Assembly (NCBI GenBank): GCA_900315425.1
Contig: OMZA01000006.1
Location: forward strand, 26,905-90,904
Source: an uncultured Eubacteriales bacterium
GTDB taxonomy: Bacteria > Bacillota > Clostridia > Lachnospirales > Lachnospiraceae
Direction: 5' to 3'
DNA: 64,000 nt
The notes below the pieces were generated by a model that saw only the letters and a list, made by a program, of their open reading frames with translations, was not told the DNA's origin and ran no database searches. Positions 36,222 to 45,328 of the stretch are shown here, piece by piece; position 1 is the stretch's first letter, and every line of letters starts with the position of its first letter. Position numbers and translations under genes: made by a program.

Positions 36222-36246
36222 ATGTAATCTCCGTTTCCCTAAAACA

Positions 36247-36293
36247 CCCCACCCTATGTAGGGTGATTATACATTACACTACATAGGGTGGGG
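36247..36293 (-). terminator. Terminator with nested palindromes after the ChW-repeat gene
   Basis: A 15-bp perfect stem (CCCCACCCTATGTAG and complement) holds, in its left part, a shorter palindrome, CACCCTATGTAGGGTG, that would compete for pairing. The T run is weak (GTTTTAG). Confidence 0.6.
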
Positions 36294-36317
36294 ATTATAT
36301 TTATCCTTTATAAATCA

Positions 36318-38684
36318 TTATTTACTTCTAAATGCATTACTTGTTGATCCAACTACTCCTGAAGGTGTTCCTTTTTTAACAATACGTATCTGAATTGCTT
36401 CAAGTCTATAGCCATATCCTGCTGTTCCTGCTGATGCTCCGTTCTTTGCCCAGCCCATCCAGCCGAAGGTCTGTGCCTGAACTCTGTAATATACATCATA
36501 TTCTTCAGCAATTGCACCTGTAAGATTGATCTGAATTGCCTCAAGTCTAAGAGACTTTCCTACTGTTCCTGACAAAGCATCATCTGCAACCCATGACTGC
36601 CATCCTTTCTTCTGTACATGAGTTCTGTATTCAATACCTCCATCACCGTATTCTTCTGCATCAACTTTAATCTTAATAGCTTCAAGTCTCTTTGCTTTTC
36701 CTACTGTTCCTGATGTTGCTCCATTTGTAACATATGACTGCCATCCATAAGTCTGAACCTGTGTCTTGTAATATACTGTAGGAACATCATTTTTATCATA
36801 GTATGCGTCTTTATCTTCTACTGTAGCCACACCATCACATTCACTTGGTGCTTTAGTATATCCATCCTCATCTTTTTCTACTAATACAATCTGAATGCCT
36901 TCAAGTCTGTATGCATATCCTGCTGTTCCTGCATAATCGCCATTCATTGCCCAGCTTAACCAGCCGAATTTTTGAGCCTGCACCCTGTAGTATATAGCAT
37001 AATCATCAGCTATATCACCGTACAAACCGATTTGAATAGCTTCAAGTCTAAGTTTTTTTCCTACTGTTCCTGATGTTGCTCCATCCTGAGCATACTCATC
37101 TTCCCAACCTGTTTTTTGAATATGAGTTCTGTACTCAACACCACCATATAATGAATTAACACCTGCTAATTTAATCTGAATAGCTTCAAGTCTAAGTTTT
37201 TTTCCTACTGTTCCTGATGTTGTACCATCTGATACAAACTCCTCTTCCCAACCTGTTTTCTGTACCTGGACTCTATACTGTACAGATGGATCTGTTGCAG
37301 CTTCTTCATTACTCAAAGTATATGTTGTATCATCTGATAAACCTTCATCTTTAATATATACTACATGAGTTGCATCTGCTGTAGATCTTGTATTAAATAT
37401 TTCTGATTCATTGTTTTTATCATATATTCTTATGTAATTATCTACTGTAGTAATATAATCAGTTCCTGTAGTTCCTGTAGTATCAGAACCTAGGAATTCA
37501 ATATAGTTATCAGGGTAAACCGTTGTTCCTGATAAATTGCTATCTGACATAAATATTTCTCCACTTTTGAAGGCAAAGTCATCATACGTAATTGCACTGG
37601 TTCCTTTAGCTGAAGTATCATTAAACTGACATACAATATATCCTGCATCAACTGTTAAACTAGTTGCATCAATTGATTTTGCTTCAGATGATATACGCAA
37701 CTCACTATCATAGATTTCTACACTATCACCAGAAAATCCTTTTTTAGCTGAGGTTATATCAACATCTGAACCTCCGTCTAAAACAAGACTTCCTTCAGTT
37801 TCAACACCTTTATCTGCAGATTCAATATGAAGATGTACGCCATTCATATTAACTGATTTATATCCGTATATTGCTTCTTCACTTGAATAAACGGATAATT
37901 CTGTATTATTTATAGTTACAATTCCATAATCATATGTATCTGGCGTTATTGTATCATCTGTAATATCCGGATCAGATGAAAAGCCTTTTTCGCCTGAACA
38001 AACGCATAAGTAAGCGTTTGTTGCATTAAGAATACCATCACAAGATATACCATTTTTAGCAGCATAAACACTCATAAATCCTAAGTCACTTATAGTTACT
38101 GTAGCTTTCTCTCCACCTTTGATACCATTTTTACAATCGTTTCCATCTATATTTAAATATCCACTTCCAGTAATTGTAAGAGAAGCACTGCTTTTAACTT
38201 TTATTGCAGCTCCTTCAAATGCATCTGCAACATCTGGATCAGTTGAATCTTCATTTGCAGGATTCTCAAGATCTGTCAAACTAACATTTCCATTTACACT
38301 AATAGTTGCCTCTGAAGTCTTTCCCAAAACAATAGGTGCTGTCTCTGATGACGAAAGGTCAAATCCATCTTCAAGATTGATAACTACACCTGTGATTCCT
38401 TTTTTTACTTTAATATATCCCTCTGTACATGTACCTGAAAATGTATATGTACCTGAGGCTTGTATTGTTACTCCTGTTCCATCAACAGAATACGCTGAGC
38501 TTAGGTCTGTACCTGAAACTTCTTCTACCTCAACTGATGAATTATTAACATAAGAAAAATTAACTTCTACCGTTTCAGAATCATCCGCCAATACACCTAC
38601 CATGCTAACTGCGGGACTCGTTGCTACCATTGCCGTTGCTAAAGCAAATGGCATTATTCCCTTCATAAATCTTTTTACCTTCAT
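36318..38684 (-). CDS. Secreted carbohydrate-binding (Cthe_2159-type) protein with six ChW repeats
   Basis: 788 aa. An N-terminal signal peptide (about residues 1-33, KRFMKGIMPFALATAMVAT) is followed by a beta-helix-like region (about 45-400) with repeated short strands such as ASLTITGSGYLNIDG and TVTISDLGFMSVYAAKNGI. This resembles the Cthe_2159 family of cell-surface polysaccharide-binding proteins. From about residue 468 there are six ChW repeats (core QKTGW..., ending RLEAIQI), in two runs of three separated by a 25-residue insert. No LPXTG or SLH anchor is seen, so the ChW repeats may give surface attachment. The ATG has GGAG upstream. The -35 of its likely promoter lies inside a palindrome. 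The function is not known; binding of a plant or wall glycan is inferred. Confidence 0.8.
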   Translation of the reverse strand: MKVKRFMKGIMPFALATAMVATSPAVSMVGVLADDSETVEVNFSYVNNSSVEVEEVSGTDLSSAYSVDGTGVTIQASGTYTFSGTCTEGYIKVKKGITGVVINLEDGFDLSSSETAPIVLGKTSEATISVNGNVSLTDLENPANEDSTDPDVADAFEGAAIKVKSSASLTITGSGYLNIDGNDCKNGIKGGEKATVTISDLGFMSVYAAKNGISCDGILNATNAYLCVCSGEKGFSSDPDITDDTITPDTYDYGIVTINNTELSVYSSEEAIYGYKSVNMNGVHLHIESADKGVETEGSLVLDGGSDVDITSAKKGFSGDSVEIYDSELRISSEAKSIDATSLTVDAGYIVCQFNDTSAKGTSAITYDDFAFKSGEIFMSDSNLSGTTVYPDNYIEFLGSDTTGTTGTDYITTVDNYIRIYDKNNESEIFNTRSTADATHVVYIKDEGLSDDTTYTLSNEEAATDPSVQYRVQVQKTGWEEEFVSDGTTSGTVGKKLRLEAIQIKLAGVNSLYGGVEYRTHIQKTGWEDEYAQDGATSGTVGKKLRLEAIQIGLYGDIADDYAIYYRVQAQKFGWLSWAMNGDYAGTAGYAYRLEGIQIVLVEKDEDGYTKAPSECDGVATVEDKDAYYDKNDVPTVYYKTQVQTYGWQSYVTNGATSGTVGKAKRLEAIKIKVDAEEYGDGGIEYRTHVQKKGWQSWVADDALSGTVGKSLRLEAIQINLTGAIAEEYDVYYRVQAQTFGWMGWAKNGASAGTAGYGYRLEAIQIRIVKKGTPSGVVGSTSNAFRSK
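36350..37290 (-). repeat. DNA-level repeats encoding the ChW units
   Basis: The six ChW units are alike at DNA level, e.g. CCTACTGTTCCTGATGTTG recurs. The array is an expected spot for unit gain or loss by recombination and for assembly error. Confidence 0.75.
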
Positions 38685-38728
38685 TTATTTACTCCTTTCA
38701 ATAAACGTTTTGCTTTTTTCCTTTTTAT

Positions 38729-38762
38729 ATTATAATTTAAAACAAATGTAATTTAAATTACA
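38729..38762 (-). promoter_or_regulatory. Promoter and palindromic operator of the ChW-repeat gene
   Basis: TATAAT (38729-38734) and TTTAAA (38752-38757) are 17 bases apart on the minus strand. A perfect 16-base palindrome, TGTAATTTAAATTACA (38747-38762), covers the -35 and could bind a dimeric regulator. Low complexity tempers this. Confidence 0.4.
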
Positions 38763-38782
38763 AATTACATTTTTTCTCTACT

Positions 38783-38850
38783 ATTAAAAAAAAGGATGCC
38801 CGGGCGGCATCCTTTAGGGAGAGTGTGTGGAATAATAATATTCCACGTAT
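38783..38850 (-). ncRNA. Candidate small RNA or leader: hairpin followed by terminator
   Basis: On the minus strand a hairpin GTGGAATA-TTAT-TATTCCAC (38827-38846) is followed after 11 bases by a 10-bp stem (AAAGGATGCC with its complement, 38791-38815) and nine T. This is a complete intrinsic terminator, yet no gene on that strand lies upstream to be terminated. The next gene upstream runs the other way. No convincing promoter was fixed. Confidence 0.4.
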
Positions 38851-38945
38851 AAGGATAGTTTATCAAAAATTTGTGAATAGCTTTTTGATACATAAATATT
38901 ACACCCTCAATCTGATAGAAATGTGAAAGGTATCTGAAAATTTTT

Positions 38946-39836
38946 ATGAATTATACATCTTTGAATCAGTATTTAAAAACTGAATATGGCAGAAAACTAT
39001 ATAAAATCGCTATAGATGCCGGGTTTACCTGTCCTAACCGGGATGGACGCATTTCCACAGGTGGATGTATCTTTTGTTCTGAAGGTGGTTCCGGAGATTT
39101 TGCTGAGAACAAAACTCTATCTATAACAAAACAAATAGAGGCTGGAAAAGCCAGAGTTTCTGCAAAAATGAGAAATGCAGATTCATCATTACCTAATTAC
39201 ATTGCATATTTTCAGGCATTTACCAATACATATGGAAATGTAGAACATTTGCGAAATATCTATATGGAAGCTGCTTCTCATAAAGACATTGCCATCATTT
39301 CCATCGGTACAAGACCTGATTGCCTTCCTCCTGAAGTAATTGAATTACTAAAGGAAATCAACTCCATAAAACCTGTATGGGTTGAACTTGGCATGCAAAC
39401 TTCCAATGAGGAAACCGCCAGATTTATCAACCGAGGATATCCCTTAGAAACATATGACAAGGCCATGGCCGATTTACATGCTGCCAACATTAAAACTATA
39501 ACCCATGTGATTCTTGGATTCCCTCAGGAAACCTCAAAAGATATGCTGGATTCTGTGCAACACGCCATTGATATGGGCACCTGGGGTATAAAATTACAAC
39601 TACTTCACATTCTAAAGGGTACTCCTCTAGGTGAATTATATGATAGGAAACCTTTCCACGTACTGTCCCTGGAAGAATATACTCAAATCCTGGTAAGATG
39701 TGTCCAAATCATTCCAGAAAATGTTATTATTCACCGTTTAACCGGAGATGGACCAAAATCAATTCTTATAGCCCCAAAATGGAGCGGTGATAAAAAAAGA
39801 GTTTTAAATACAATAAACAAGGCTTTGAGAGATTAA
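38946..39836 (+). CDS. TIGR01212-type (YhcC-like) radical SAM protein
   Basis: 296 aa. The cluster motif is unusual for the superfamily, as is typical of this group: CPNRDGRISTGGCIFC near residue 30. The segments GTRPDCLPPEV, WVELGMQTSNEETA and GFPQET are those of the HemN-like SAM fold. The biochemical role is not established to my knowledge. The ribosome site before the ATG is weak. A terminator overlaps the last codons. Confidence 0.82.
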   Translation: MNYTSLNQYLKTEYGRKLYKIAIDAGFTCPNRDGRISTGGCIFCSEGGSGDFAENKTLSITKQIEAGKARVSAKMRNADSSLPNYIAYFQAFTNTYGNVEHLRNIYMEAASHKDIAIISIGTRPDCLPPEVIELLKEINSIKPVWVELGMQTSNEETARFINRGYPLETYDKAMADLHAANIKTITHVILGFPQETSKDMLDSVQHAIDMGTWGIKLQLLHILKGTPLGELYDRKPFHVLSLEEYTQILVRCVQIIPENVIIHRLTGDGPKSILIAPKWSGDKKRVLNTINKALRD

Positions 39837-39856
39837 CATCCCAAAGCCTTTTAAAA
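39819..39856 (+). terminator. Terminator overlapping the end of the radical SAM gene
   Basis: AAGGCTTTG inside the last codons pairs with CAAAGCCTT, followed by TTAAAAA. It also touches the end of the convergent yolD-like gene. Confidence 0.6.
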
Positions 39857-40252
39857 ATCTATATCATATATATCATCTATAAGTATTTTACTCCTATCCT
39901 CAAGAACTATACACCTGTTTATTGCGTCTATCTTTTTAATGTTTACATGGACCTTGCGGTATTTTCCTCCACTTTTTAGCAAATCTTCTTCAAAATATGT
40001 AATCCTTACCTGAACATCCATTAAGTTGTCATATGACATCAATTCATTTAATTTTTCATCTAATTCTGCTCTTTTATTTTCATCTAATTCTATTCTCTCA
40101 TCTGTGAGTCTTGCCGTCTCTTCTGTTTGTTCTTCAAACCCTGTTAACGCAGCAAAAGGCGAAAACTGAGCTGCCCTCATGTAAATGGACATTTGTGGGT
40201 GCTTTTTAGATTGATAATGTGGCATATTAATTATATCGTCATATTTTCCCAT
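39851..40252 (-). CDS. YolD-like protein
   Basis: 133 aa of the YolD family, small proteins that accompany Y-family polymerases in Firmicutes and their phages. The conserved RAAQFSPFAALTGFEEQ lies near residue 27 and the C-terminal half is beta-rich. Its start overlaps the polymerase stop by one base (TAATG), so it is translationally coupled. Its exact role, perhaps as a subunit or regulator of translesion synthesis, is unproven. Confidence 0.85.
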   Translation of the reverse strand: MGKYDDIINMPHYQSKKHPQMSIYMRAAQFSPFAALTGFEEQTEETARLTDERIELDENKRAELDEKLNELMSYDNLMDVQVRITYFEEDLLKSGGKYRKVHVNIKKIDAINRCIVLEDRSKILIDDIYDIDF

Positions 40253-41757
40253 TACGCCTTATGCCCTCCAATCTGTGCATTTCTTTGAATAGTTGTAGCT
40301 CCTTCTTCTAAATTCATTCCTTTAACTACGGCATTCTTTCCGTACTTCTTTTTTAATTTTAAAATTGCTTCTTGAGCCTTCTTTTCTCTGGCAATCTCTT
40401 TTTTATGTCTCTCTTTTTCCACCGCCGCTTCTCCAAAATCCTCTAAGAGATTCATTTGTGTAAAGCTATTCTCTTTCTTTTGTTCTGCCTCTTTTTCCGT
40501 TATTACTTTACAGGCTGTAACATTAAGTCTTCTTACATATAAGTCCGGATTGACAATTTCATCAAATAATTCCAGCACACCTTCAATTAACTCTCTTGAA
40601 GAAGATGTATACGAAGTAAAATTATACGTTCCATGACTATGTTTTGGAATCAATCTTCCATAATGGTCTTTAACTACTTCACCTTTGTATTTACTTCTAA
40701 TAACCGGATCTGTGAGATTAATTATGTCATACCCAATAGTTAATACTATTTGATTAGTAACCAAGCCTTTATCCACCAGATCCAGACTAAGTAAATCCAT
40801 CATTTCATGAACTATTAATCTTGCTTTTTTACATTCATAGGGACTTTGAAGAACCTGTCCGGCTCCCAGACTATTATTTTCCGGAACATATGCCTTTACG
40901 TCTGCTATGGTACAAGGCTCCCATCCAAAGGCATGGTCAATAAGAAGCTCTGCATTTACTCCAAATAACTTGTAAAGCAAATCTTCATTTTCTACAGCTG
41001 TTCTGGCTACCTCTCCCATGGTATGGATCCCGTATTTCGAAAGCGTTCTGGCATATCCCCTTCCAACTCTCCAAAAATCTGTTATTGGAGTATGATCCCA
41101 CAGCTTTTGTCTGTAAGTCATTTCATTTATCTCAGCTATCCTCACACCATCTTTATCCGCCGGAATATGTTTTGCAACAATATCCATTGCCACTTTACAC
41201 AGATACATATTTTCTGCAATTCCAGCTGTAGCTGTAATTCCTGTTTCTTTTAAAACATCATCAATCATTTTCCTAGCCAATTCATGCCCTGTCATATGAT
41301 AATTTTTTAAATATGAAGTTACATCCATAAATACCTCATCAACTGAATATATATGGATATCTTCAGGCGCCACATATCTTAAATAAATGTTAAATATATC
41401 ATTGCTATATTTCATATATAAAGCCATTCTTGGAATTGCTGCTATATAATCCAATTGGAGAAATTTATCATTTTTTAATTCTAAACTATCAAAGGACTTT
41501 CCGGTAAAATCCTTACCTTTAAGCTTTTCTTTACGAAATGCATTTATTTCCTTTACTTTGGAGACAACTTCAAAAAGCCTGGCACGTCCAGACACCCCAT
41601 AAGCTTTTAGGGATGGTGTAACCGCCAGGCATATTGTTTTTTCAGTTCTAGAAGCATCCGCTACCACCAAATTGGTGGTAAGGGGATTTAGCCCACGTTC
41701 TCTACATTCTACAGATGCATAAAATGATTTAAGATCAATGGCTATATAAGTCTTCAT
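40252..41757 (-). CDS. Y-family DNA polymerase (UvrX/UmuC-like)
   Basis: A translesion polymerase of 501 aa. YIAIDLKSFYASVECRERG carries the first catalytic Asp, and YSVDEVFMDVTSY the second acidic pair. The thumb (HTMGEVARTA) and little-finger regions follow, then a Lys/Glu-rich tail with a QMNLLEDF element that could be a beta-clamp binding motif (QxxLxx[FL]). It starts only 19 bases after fprA. No LexA-type GAAC-N4-GTTC box is seen in that gap. Confidence 0.87.
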   Translation of the reverse strand: MKTYIAIDLKSFYASVECRERGLNPLTTNLVVADASRTEKTICLAVTPSLKAYGVSGRARLFEVVSKVKEINAFRKEKLKGKDFTGKSFDSLELKNDKFLQLDYIAAIPRMALYMKYSNDIFNIYLRYVAPEDIHIYSVDEVFMDVTSYLKNYHMTGHELARKMIDDVLKETGITATAGIAENMYLCKVAMDIVAKHIPADKDGVRIAEINEMTYRQKLWDHTPITDFWRVGRGYARTLSKYGIHTMGEVARTAVENEDLLYKLFGVNAELLIDHAFGWEPCTIADVKAYVPENNSLGAGQVLQSPYECKKARLIVHEMMDLLSLDLVDKGLVTNQIVLTIGYDIINLTDPVIRSKYKGEVVKDHYGRLIPKHSHGTYNFTSYTSSSRELIEGVLELFDEIVNPDLYVRRLNVTACKVITEKEAEQKKENSFTQMNLLEDFGEAAVEKERHKKEIAREKKAQEAILKLKKKYGKNAVVKGMNLEEGATTIQRNAQIGGHKA

Positions 41758-41776
41758 TTAAAACACTCATTTCGTA

Positions 41777-42964
41777 CTAATTCATTGTATCTATAAGTTC
41801 CTTAATTTCAGCTTTATTTGCCTCTGTCATAACAGACTTGATAGTGATTACTTTATCAAGTATTGTCATATTCTTAAGACCTTCTAACTGTTCTTTCATA
41901 AGTTTTCCAGCAAGTGGTCCCCAGGTTCCATTTTGAATCAAACCGACTTTTCTATTCTGAACATTTTTCATTTTAAAATGGTAGAACATGTCCTGCATAC
42001 ATGGCATAAGACCACCATCATAAGTAACTCCTAACAATAGCATTTTATCATATCTAAAAGCACTTTCTACCACTTCTGCTACATCGCAATTTGAAAGATC
42101 AAACAGTTCATATATAATTCCTTTTTCATCTAATATAGATGCTACATACTCAGCTGCTTTTCTGGTATTGCCATGTATTGTAGAATAGCAAACAGTGTAT
42201 CCGATATCTTCAGGAGAATATGTACTCCAAATATTATATTTATTAATATAGTAATCCAACTCGCTCTTAAGAACAGGTCCGTGAAGAGGTGCAATAATTT
42301 CAACATCTAATCCCTGCATCTTCTTTAGAACCGCCTGAACCTGTGGTCCATATTTACCAACAATATTTGTATAATATCTTCTTCCTTCACAAGCCCAATC
42401 CTCTGCCTGTTCTTTAGTTGTGTTAAAAACATCTTCTCCATTTTTTCCAAACTTACCAAATGCATCAGCAGTGAATACAACTTTGCTTTCACTTTCATAA
42501 GTCATCATTACCTCTGGCCAGTGAACCATTGGTGCCATAACAAATGTAAGATTAGCACTACCAATTGAAAGGTTATCCCCTTCCTTTACCAAAAGTTTTT
42601 TATCTTCTGGAATACCCATACCAAAAAATTGTTTAATCATGTTAAATGTCTGAACATTTCCCACAACAACTGTATCCGGATATTTATCTAAAAATCCCTT
42701 TAAGTTTGCCGCATGATCAGGTTCCATATGAGAAACTACAATATAATCCGGTTTATCGTTTCCAAGACATTCAGATAAATTTTCAAACCATTTATCAGCT
42801 ACTCCCTCATCTATGGTATCCATAACGACAATTTTTTCATCCTTAATAACATATGAGTTATAAGACATTCCTTCATCAAGGGGATATTGGTTTTCAAAAA
42901 GCTCTAAATTCTCATCATCTGCACCAATCCAAAATATTTTATCTGTTACATTTTTAAAGCCCAT
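41777..42964 (-). CDS. FprA-type flavodiiron protein (O2/NO reductase)
   Basis: 395 aa. The N-terminal metallo-beta-lactamase domain carries the di-iron ligands, with SHMEPDHAANL as the H-x-E-x-D motif, later ligand positions around VFTADAFG and LHGPVLKS. A C-terminal flavodoxin domain (CYSTIHGNTRKAAEY) binds FMN. In anaerobes such enzymes reduce oxygen or nitric oxide. There is no C-terminal rubredoxin or reductase fusion. GGGAG precedes the ATG; yqeY lies 11 bases upstream. Confidence 0.92.
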   Translation of the reverse strand: MGFKNVTDKIFWIGADDENLELFENQYPLDEGMSYNSYVIKDEKIVVMDTIDEGVADKWFENLSECLGNDKPDYIVVSHMEPDHAANLKGFLDKYPDTVVVGNVQTFNMIKQFFGMGIPEDKKLLVKEGDNLSIGSANLTFVMAPMVHWPEVMMTYESESKVVFTADAFGKFGKNGEDVFNTTKEQAEDWACEGRRYYTNIVGKYGPQVQAVLKKMQGLDVEIIAPLHGPVLKSELDYYINKYNIWSTYSPEDIGYTVCYSTIHGNTRKAAEYVASILDEKGIIYELFDLSNCDVAEVVESAFRYDKMLLLGVTYDGGLMPCMQDMFYHFKMKNVQNRKVGLIQNGTWGPLAGKLMKEQLEGLKNMTILDKVITIKSVMTEANKAEIKELIDTMN

Positions 42965-42975
42965 ATTATTCTCCC

Positions 42976-43422
42976 TTATCCTAAATATTCACCAACAACT
43001 TTTGATACAACTCCACCTTCTGCTTTACCTTTAACTCTAGGCATAAGATTTTTCATAATTGCACCTTTGTTCTTAACCGTTGGGTTCTCAATTCCAAGTT
43101 CTGCTACTATTTTGTCTATTTCTTCCTTTATTTCATCTTCAGTTAACATTTTTGGAGCAAACTCCTCATAGACACTGATTCTAAAATTACATTCATCTTT
43201 TATATCTGTTCTATCCTCCGGTGTTTGTTCAAGAGTATCTCTAAGCTGTTTAATTTCTTTTAAAACAACCTCTCCCTCTTCAGCTTCTGTAAGATCTTCT
43301 CTTTTATCTATAGCTTTATTTTTAAGAGCTGAAAGCAAAGCCGAAAGAGCTTCTTTTCTTGGTTTATCCTTTGCCTTCATAGCTTCCATCATAGCTTTTC
43401 TTGTGTTATCAATCATACTCAT
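42976..43422 (-). CDS. GatB/YqeY domain protein
   Basis: 148 aa, all helical, with the family's MKAKDKPRKEALSALLSALKN start and a C-terminal MKNLMPRVKGKAEGGVVSKVV similar to the tail of GatB. The free-standing form has no settled function and is not an amidotransferase by itself. AGGAGG is eight bases before the ATG. Confidence 0.9.
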   Translation of the reverse strand: MSMIDNTRKAMMEAMKAKDKPRKEALSALLSALKNKAIDKREDLTEAEEGEVVLKEIKQLRDTLEQTPEDRTDIKDECNFRISVYEEFAPKMLTEDEIKEEIDKIVAELGIENPTVKNKGAIMKNLMPRVKGKAEGGVVSKVVGEYLG

Positions 43423-43590
43423 ATCTCGTTCCTCCTACATATTTTTTAGCGGTATTATATTTCTTAATTTATTTTGACAGTTACCACAAACTCATACTCC
43501 ATTATAATTAATAATATCTTTATTTACAAATAGAAATAACTCATTATAAGTGTTATTATAGAGTAATAAATTAACTATATGGGAGCTATT

Positions 43591-45291
43591 ATGATCGAAT
43601 TAAACAGTACAATAGTTAAGGATTTTTTAGAATTTAAAATAGATCTTGAGGAATTAGTTAGACAGGGGTTACAACTTAACAATCCTAGAAAAGAATTCTC
43701 TAAGGAGGATGTAGATAAAAATGTAGATTTATTTATATCTTCAGCTATTAAAAAAGCAGAGGCTGCAACAGAACCTATGGATAGAAGGAATACCTCTGTA
43801 GATTTCATTAATTACTACGACGAGTCAGTAGAATTTAATGTATTTCATATGCGAAGCATAATATATTACATGGGAACTCCATTCATTAATATGTATGAGT
43901 TCTATGAAACATATTGGATTCCTTTGACATACATTTTACCCCATTACCTAGATATTCCTGATAGAAATCCATTGATTAATTATCTTAATATCTTCATTCC
44001 AAAAAACATCAATGAAGTTTTTTGGATGATGTATTATGAAATAGATAGTTACGTCAAAGATGTTATTATGAAAATATATGATGACAGTGAAATGATTTTT
44101 GAAGTTCTAGATATCTCTGAGTTAAAGAATATCGTTGATAATTTTTTCAATAACATGGATGCGAAATCATTACAGGATATGCAGTTTACTGAAAGACAAA
44201 TGCATTTTTTTATAAAACACATGTATGAGGAAAATGAGTTAGATAATGCATCTGACGATGTAAAGAATTTTTTTAAAATGTTAGTAGACCGCCAGATTAA
44301 AAACCATGATCCAGATGCTTTGGACATAAAAGGCTTTGGATGTTATGGTGGTGATGGTGTATACGAATGCGATTACGAAGAGGCTGCAAAATGTCTTTCT
44401 AAGCTTATACACTACCCTAATCACGAATATGCATCTATTCCTTTAGGAAACATTTATTACTACGACTATATCAACAACGGAAGTCCGGATTATGAACAAG
44501 CTTATTTCTATTACCAAATTGGTGCAAAGGCCGGATATCACGCTGCCATGTATATGCTTTCAGATATGATGATTAATGGTCAATACGTAGAAAAAGATGT
44601 GGAACTCGGCATGTCCGTTTTAGTTAATTTATATGATGAACTTCTACATAGATTTGAAAAAGGCGAATTTCTTACAGATTTTCCTGAGGTAGCATATAGA
44701 ATGGGTAATGCCTCTATGATAAGTAGTTCAAAGATTCCTTTTACTTCACCTTATTTATCAGCATCCTACTACTTACAGGCAAGAACGGCTTATGCTATAA
44801 GATCAGTACTAGTAAGCAGTAATGAAGATAAACAATTAGGCTATGACATTGTAGATGCTTTGAATAATCTTAATACTTTTATAAAACCTAAGAAGACCAC
44901 TTTTAGAGATTCAATCCCTAATGTACTTCATAATTTCATTACTTCTATAAAGGATTCTACATATACATTAAAATTTAAAAGTCAGGCAAACAATATAACA
45001 AAACTAACCGTTACAAGAAATCCACAAAAAGATTCAAATACCAGCTATAAATCTTTTGTATCTGTACCGGAATTAAACAATTGTAAATTCACAAACGAAA
45101 TTAGAATATATGCTGATTCAGCAGACAATACCTCCCTCCCAGAAAAGAAAGTTATCTTCGATAACATTGAGGAAGATTTCGATAAAGATAACAAGATATA
45201 TGAAACATTCATGTATAAAGGAAAAATTGTAGCAAAAATCCACGCTAAATCTTGGATTTACAAAGTATCCGATGCATATGATGTATTATAA
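43591..45291 (+). CDS. Unrecognised protein with Sel1-like repeats
   Basis: 566 aa, no signal peptide or membrane helix, acidic and rich in Tyr, Asn and Asp. The middle (about residues 265-365) holds two or three Sel1-like units, such as PLGNIYYYDY and AYFYYQIGAKAGYHAAMYML with DMMINGQYVEKDVELGMSVL. The first 250 residues are helical with no family I know, and the last 100 look beta-rich. The ATG has GGGAG five bases upstream; an ATG four codons earlier has none. It is monocistronic, bounded by a strong terminator, and stands between two leftward operons. A scaffold or adaptor role is suggested by the repeats only. Confidence 0.75.
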   Translation: MIELNSTIVKDFLEFKIDLEELVRQGLQLNNPRKEFSKEDVDKNVDLFISSAIKKAEAATEPMDRRNTSVDFINYYDESVEFNVFHMRSIIYYMGTPFINMYEFYETYWIPLTYILPHYLDIPDRNPLINYLNIFIPKNINEVFWMMYYEIDSYVKDVIMKIYDDSEMIFEVLDISELKNIVDNFFNNMDAKSLQDMQFTERQMHFFIKHMYEENELDNASDDVKNFFKMLVDRQIKNHDPDALDIKGFGCYGGDGVYECDYEEAAKCLSKLIHYPNHEYASIPLGNIYYYDYINNGSPDYEQAYFYYQIGAKAGYHAAMYMLSDMMINGQYVEKDVELGMSVLVNLYDELLHRFEKGEFLTDFPEVAYRMGNASMISSSKIPFTSPYLSASYYLQARTAYAIRSVLVSSNEDKQLGYDIVDALNNLNTFIKPKKTTFRDSIPNVLHNFITSIKDSTYTLKFKSQANNITKLTVTRNPQKDSNTSYKSFVSVPELNNCKFTNEIRIYADSADNTSLPEKKVIFDNIEEDFDKDNKIYETFMYKGKIVAKIHAKSWIYKVSDAYDVL

Positions 45292-45328
45292 AAAATATGG
45301 CATTGTCCTAGGACAACGCCATATTTTT
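45291..45328. terminator. Bidirectional terminator after the Sel1-like gene
   Basis: An 18-bp stem (one mismatch) with a two-base loop, A-run at left and T-run at right. It also reaches the end of the convergent ygiQ-like gene. Confidence 0.85.

Noticed and set aside
38119-38553. A 144-codon plus-strand frame inside the ChW-repeat protein
   Set aside because: A mirror frame of the beta-helix coding region with no start signal or family.
41758-41776. LexA/SOS operator before the PolY gene
   Set aside because: No GAAC-N4-GTTC-like site in the short gap; the only partial match is poor.
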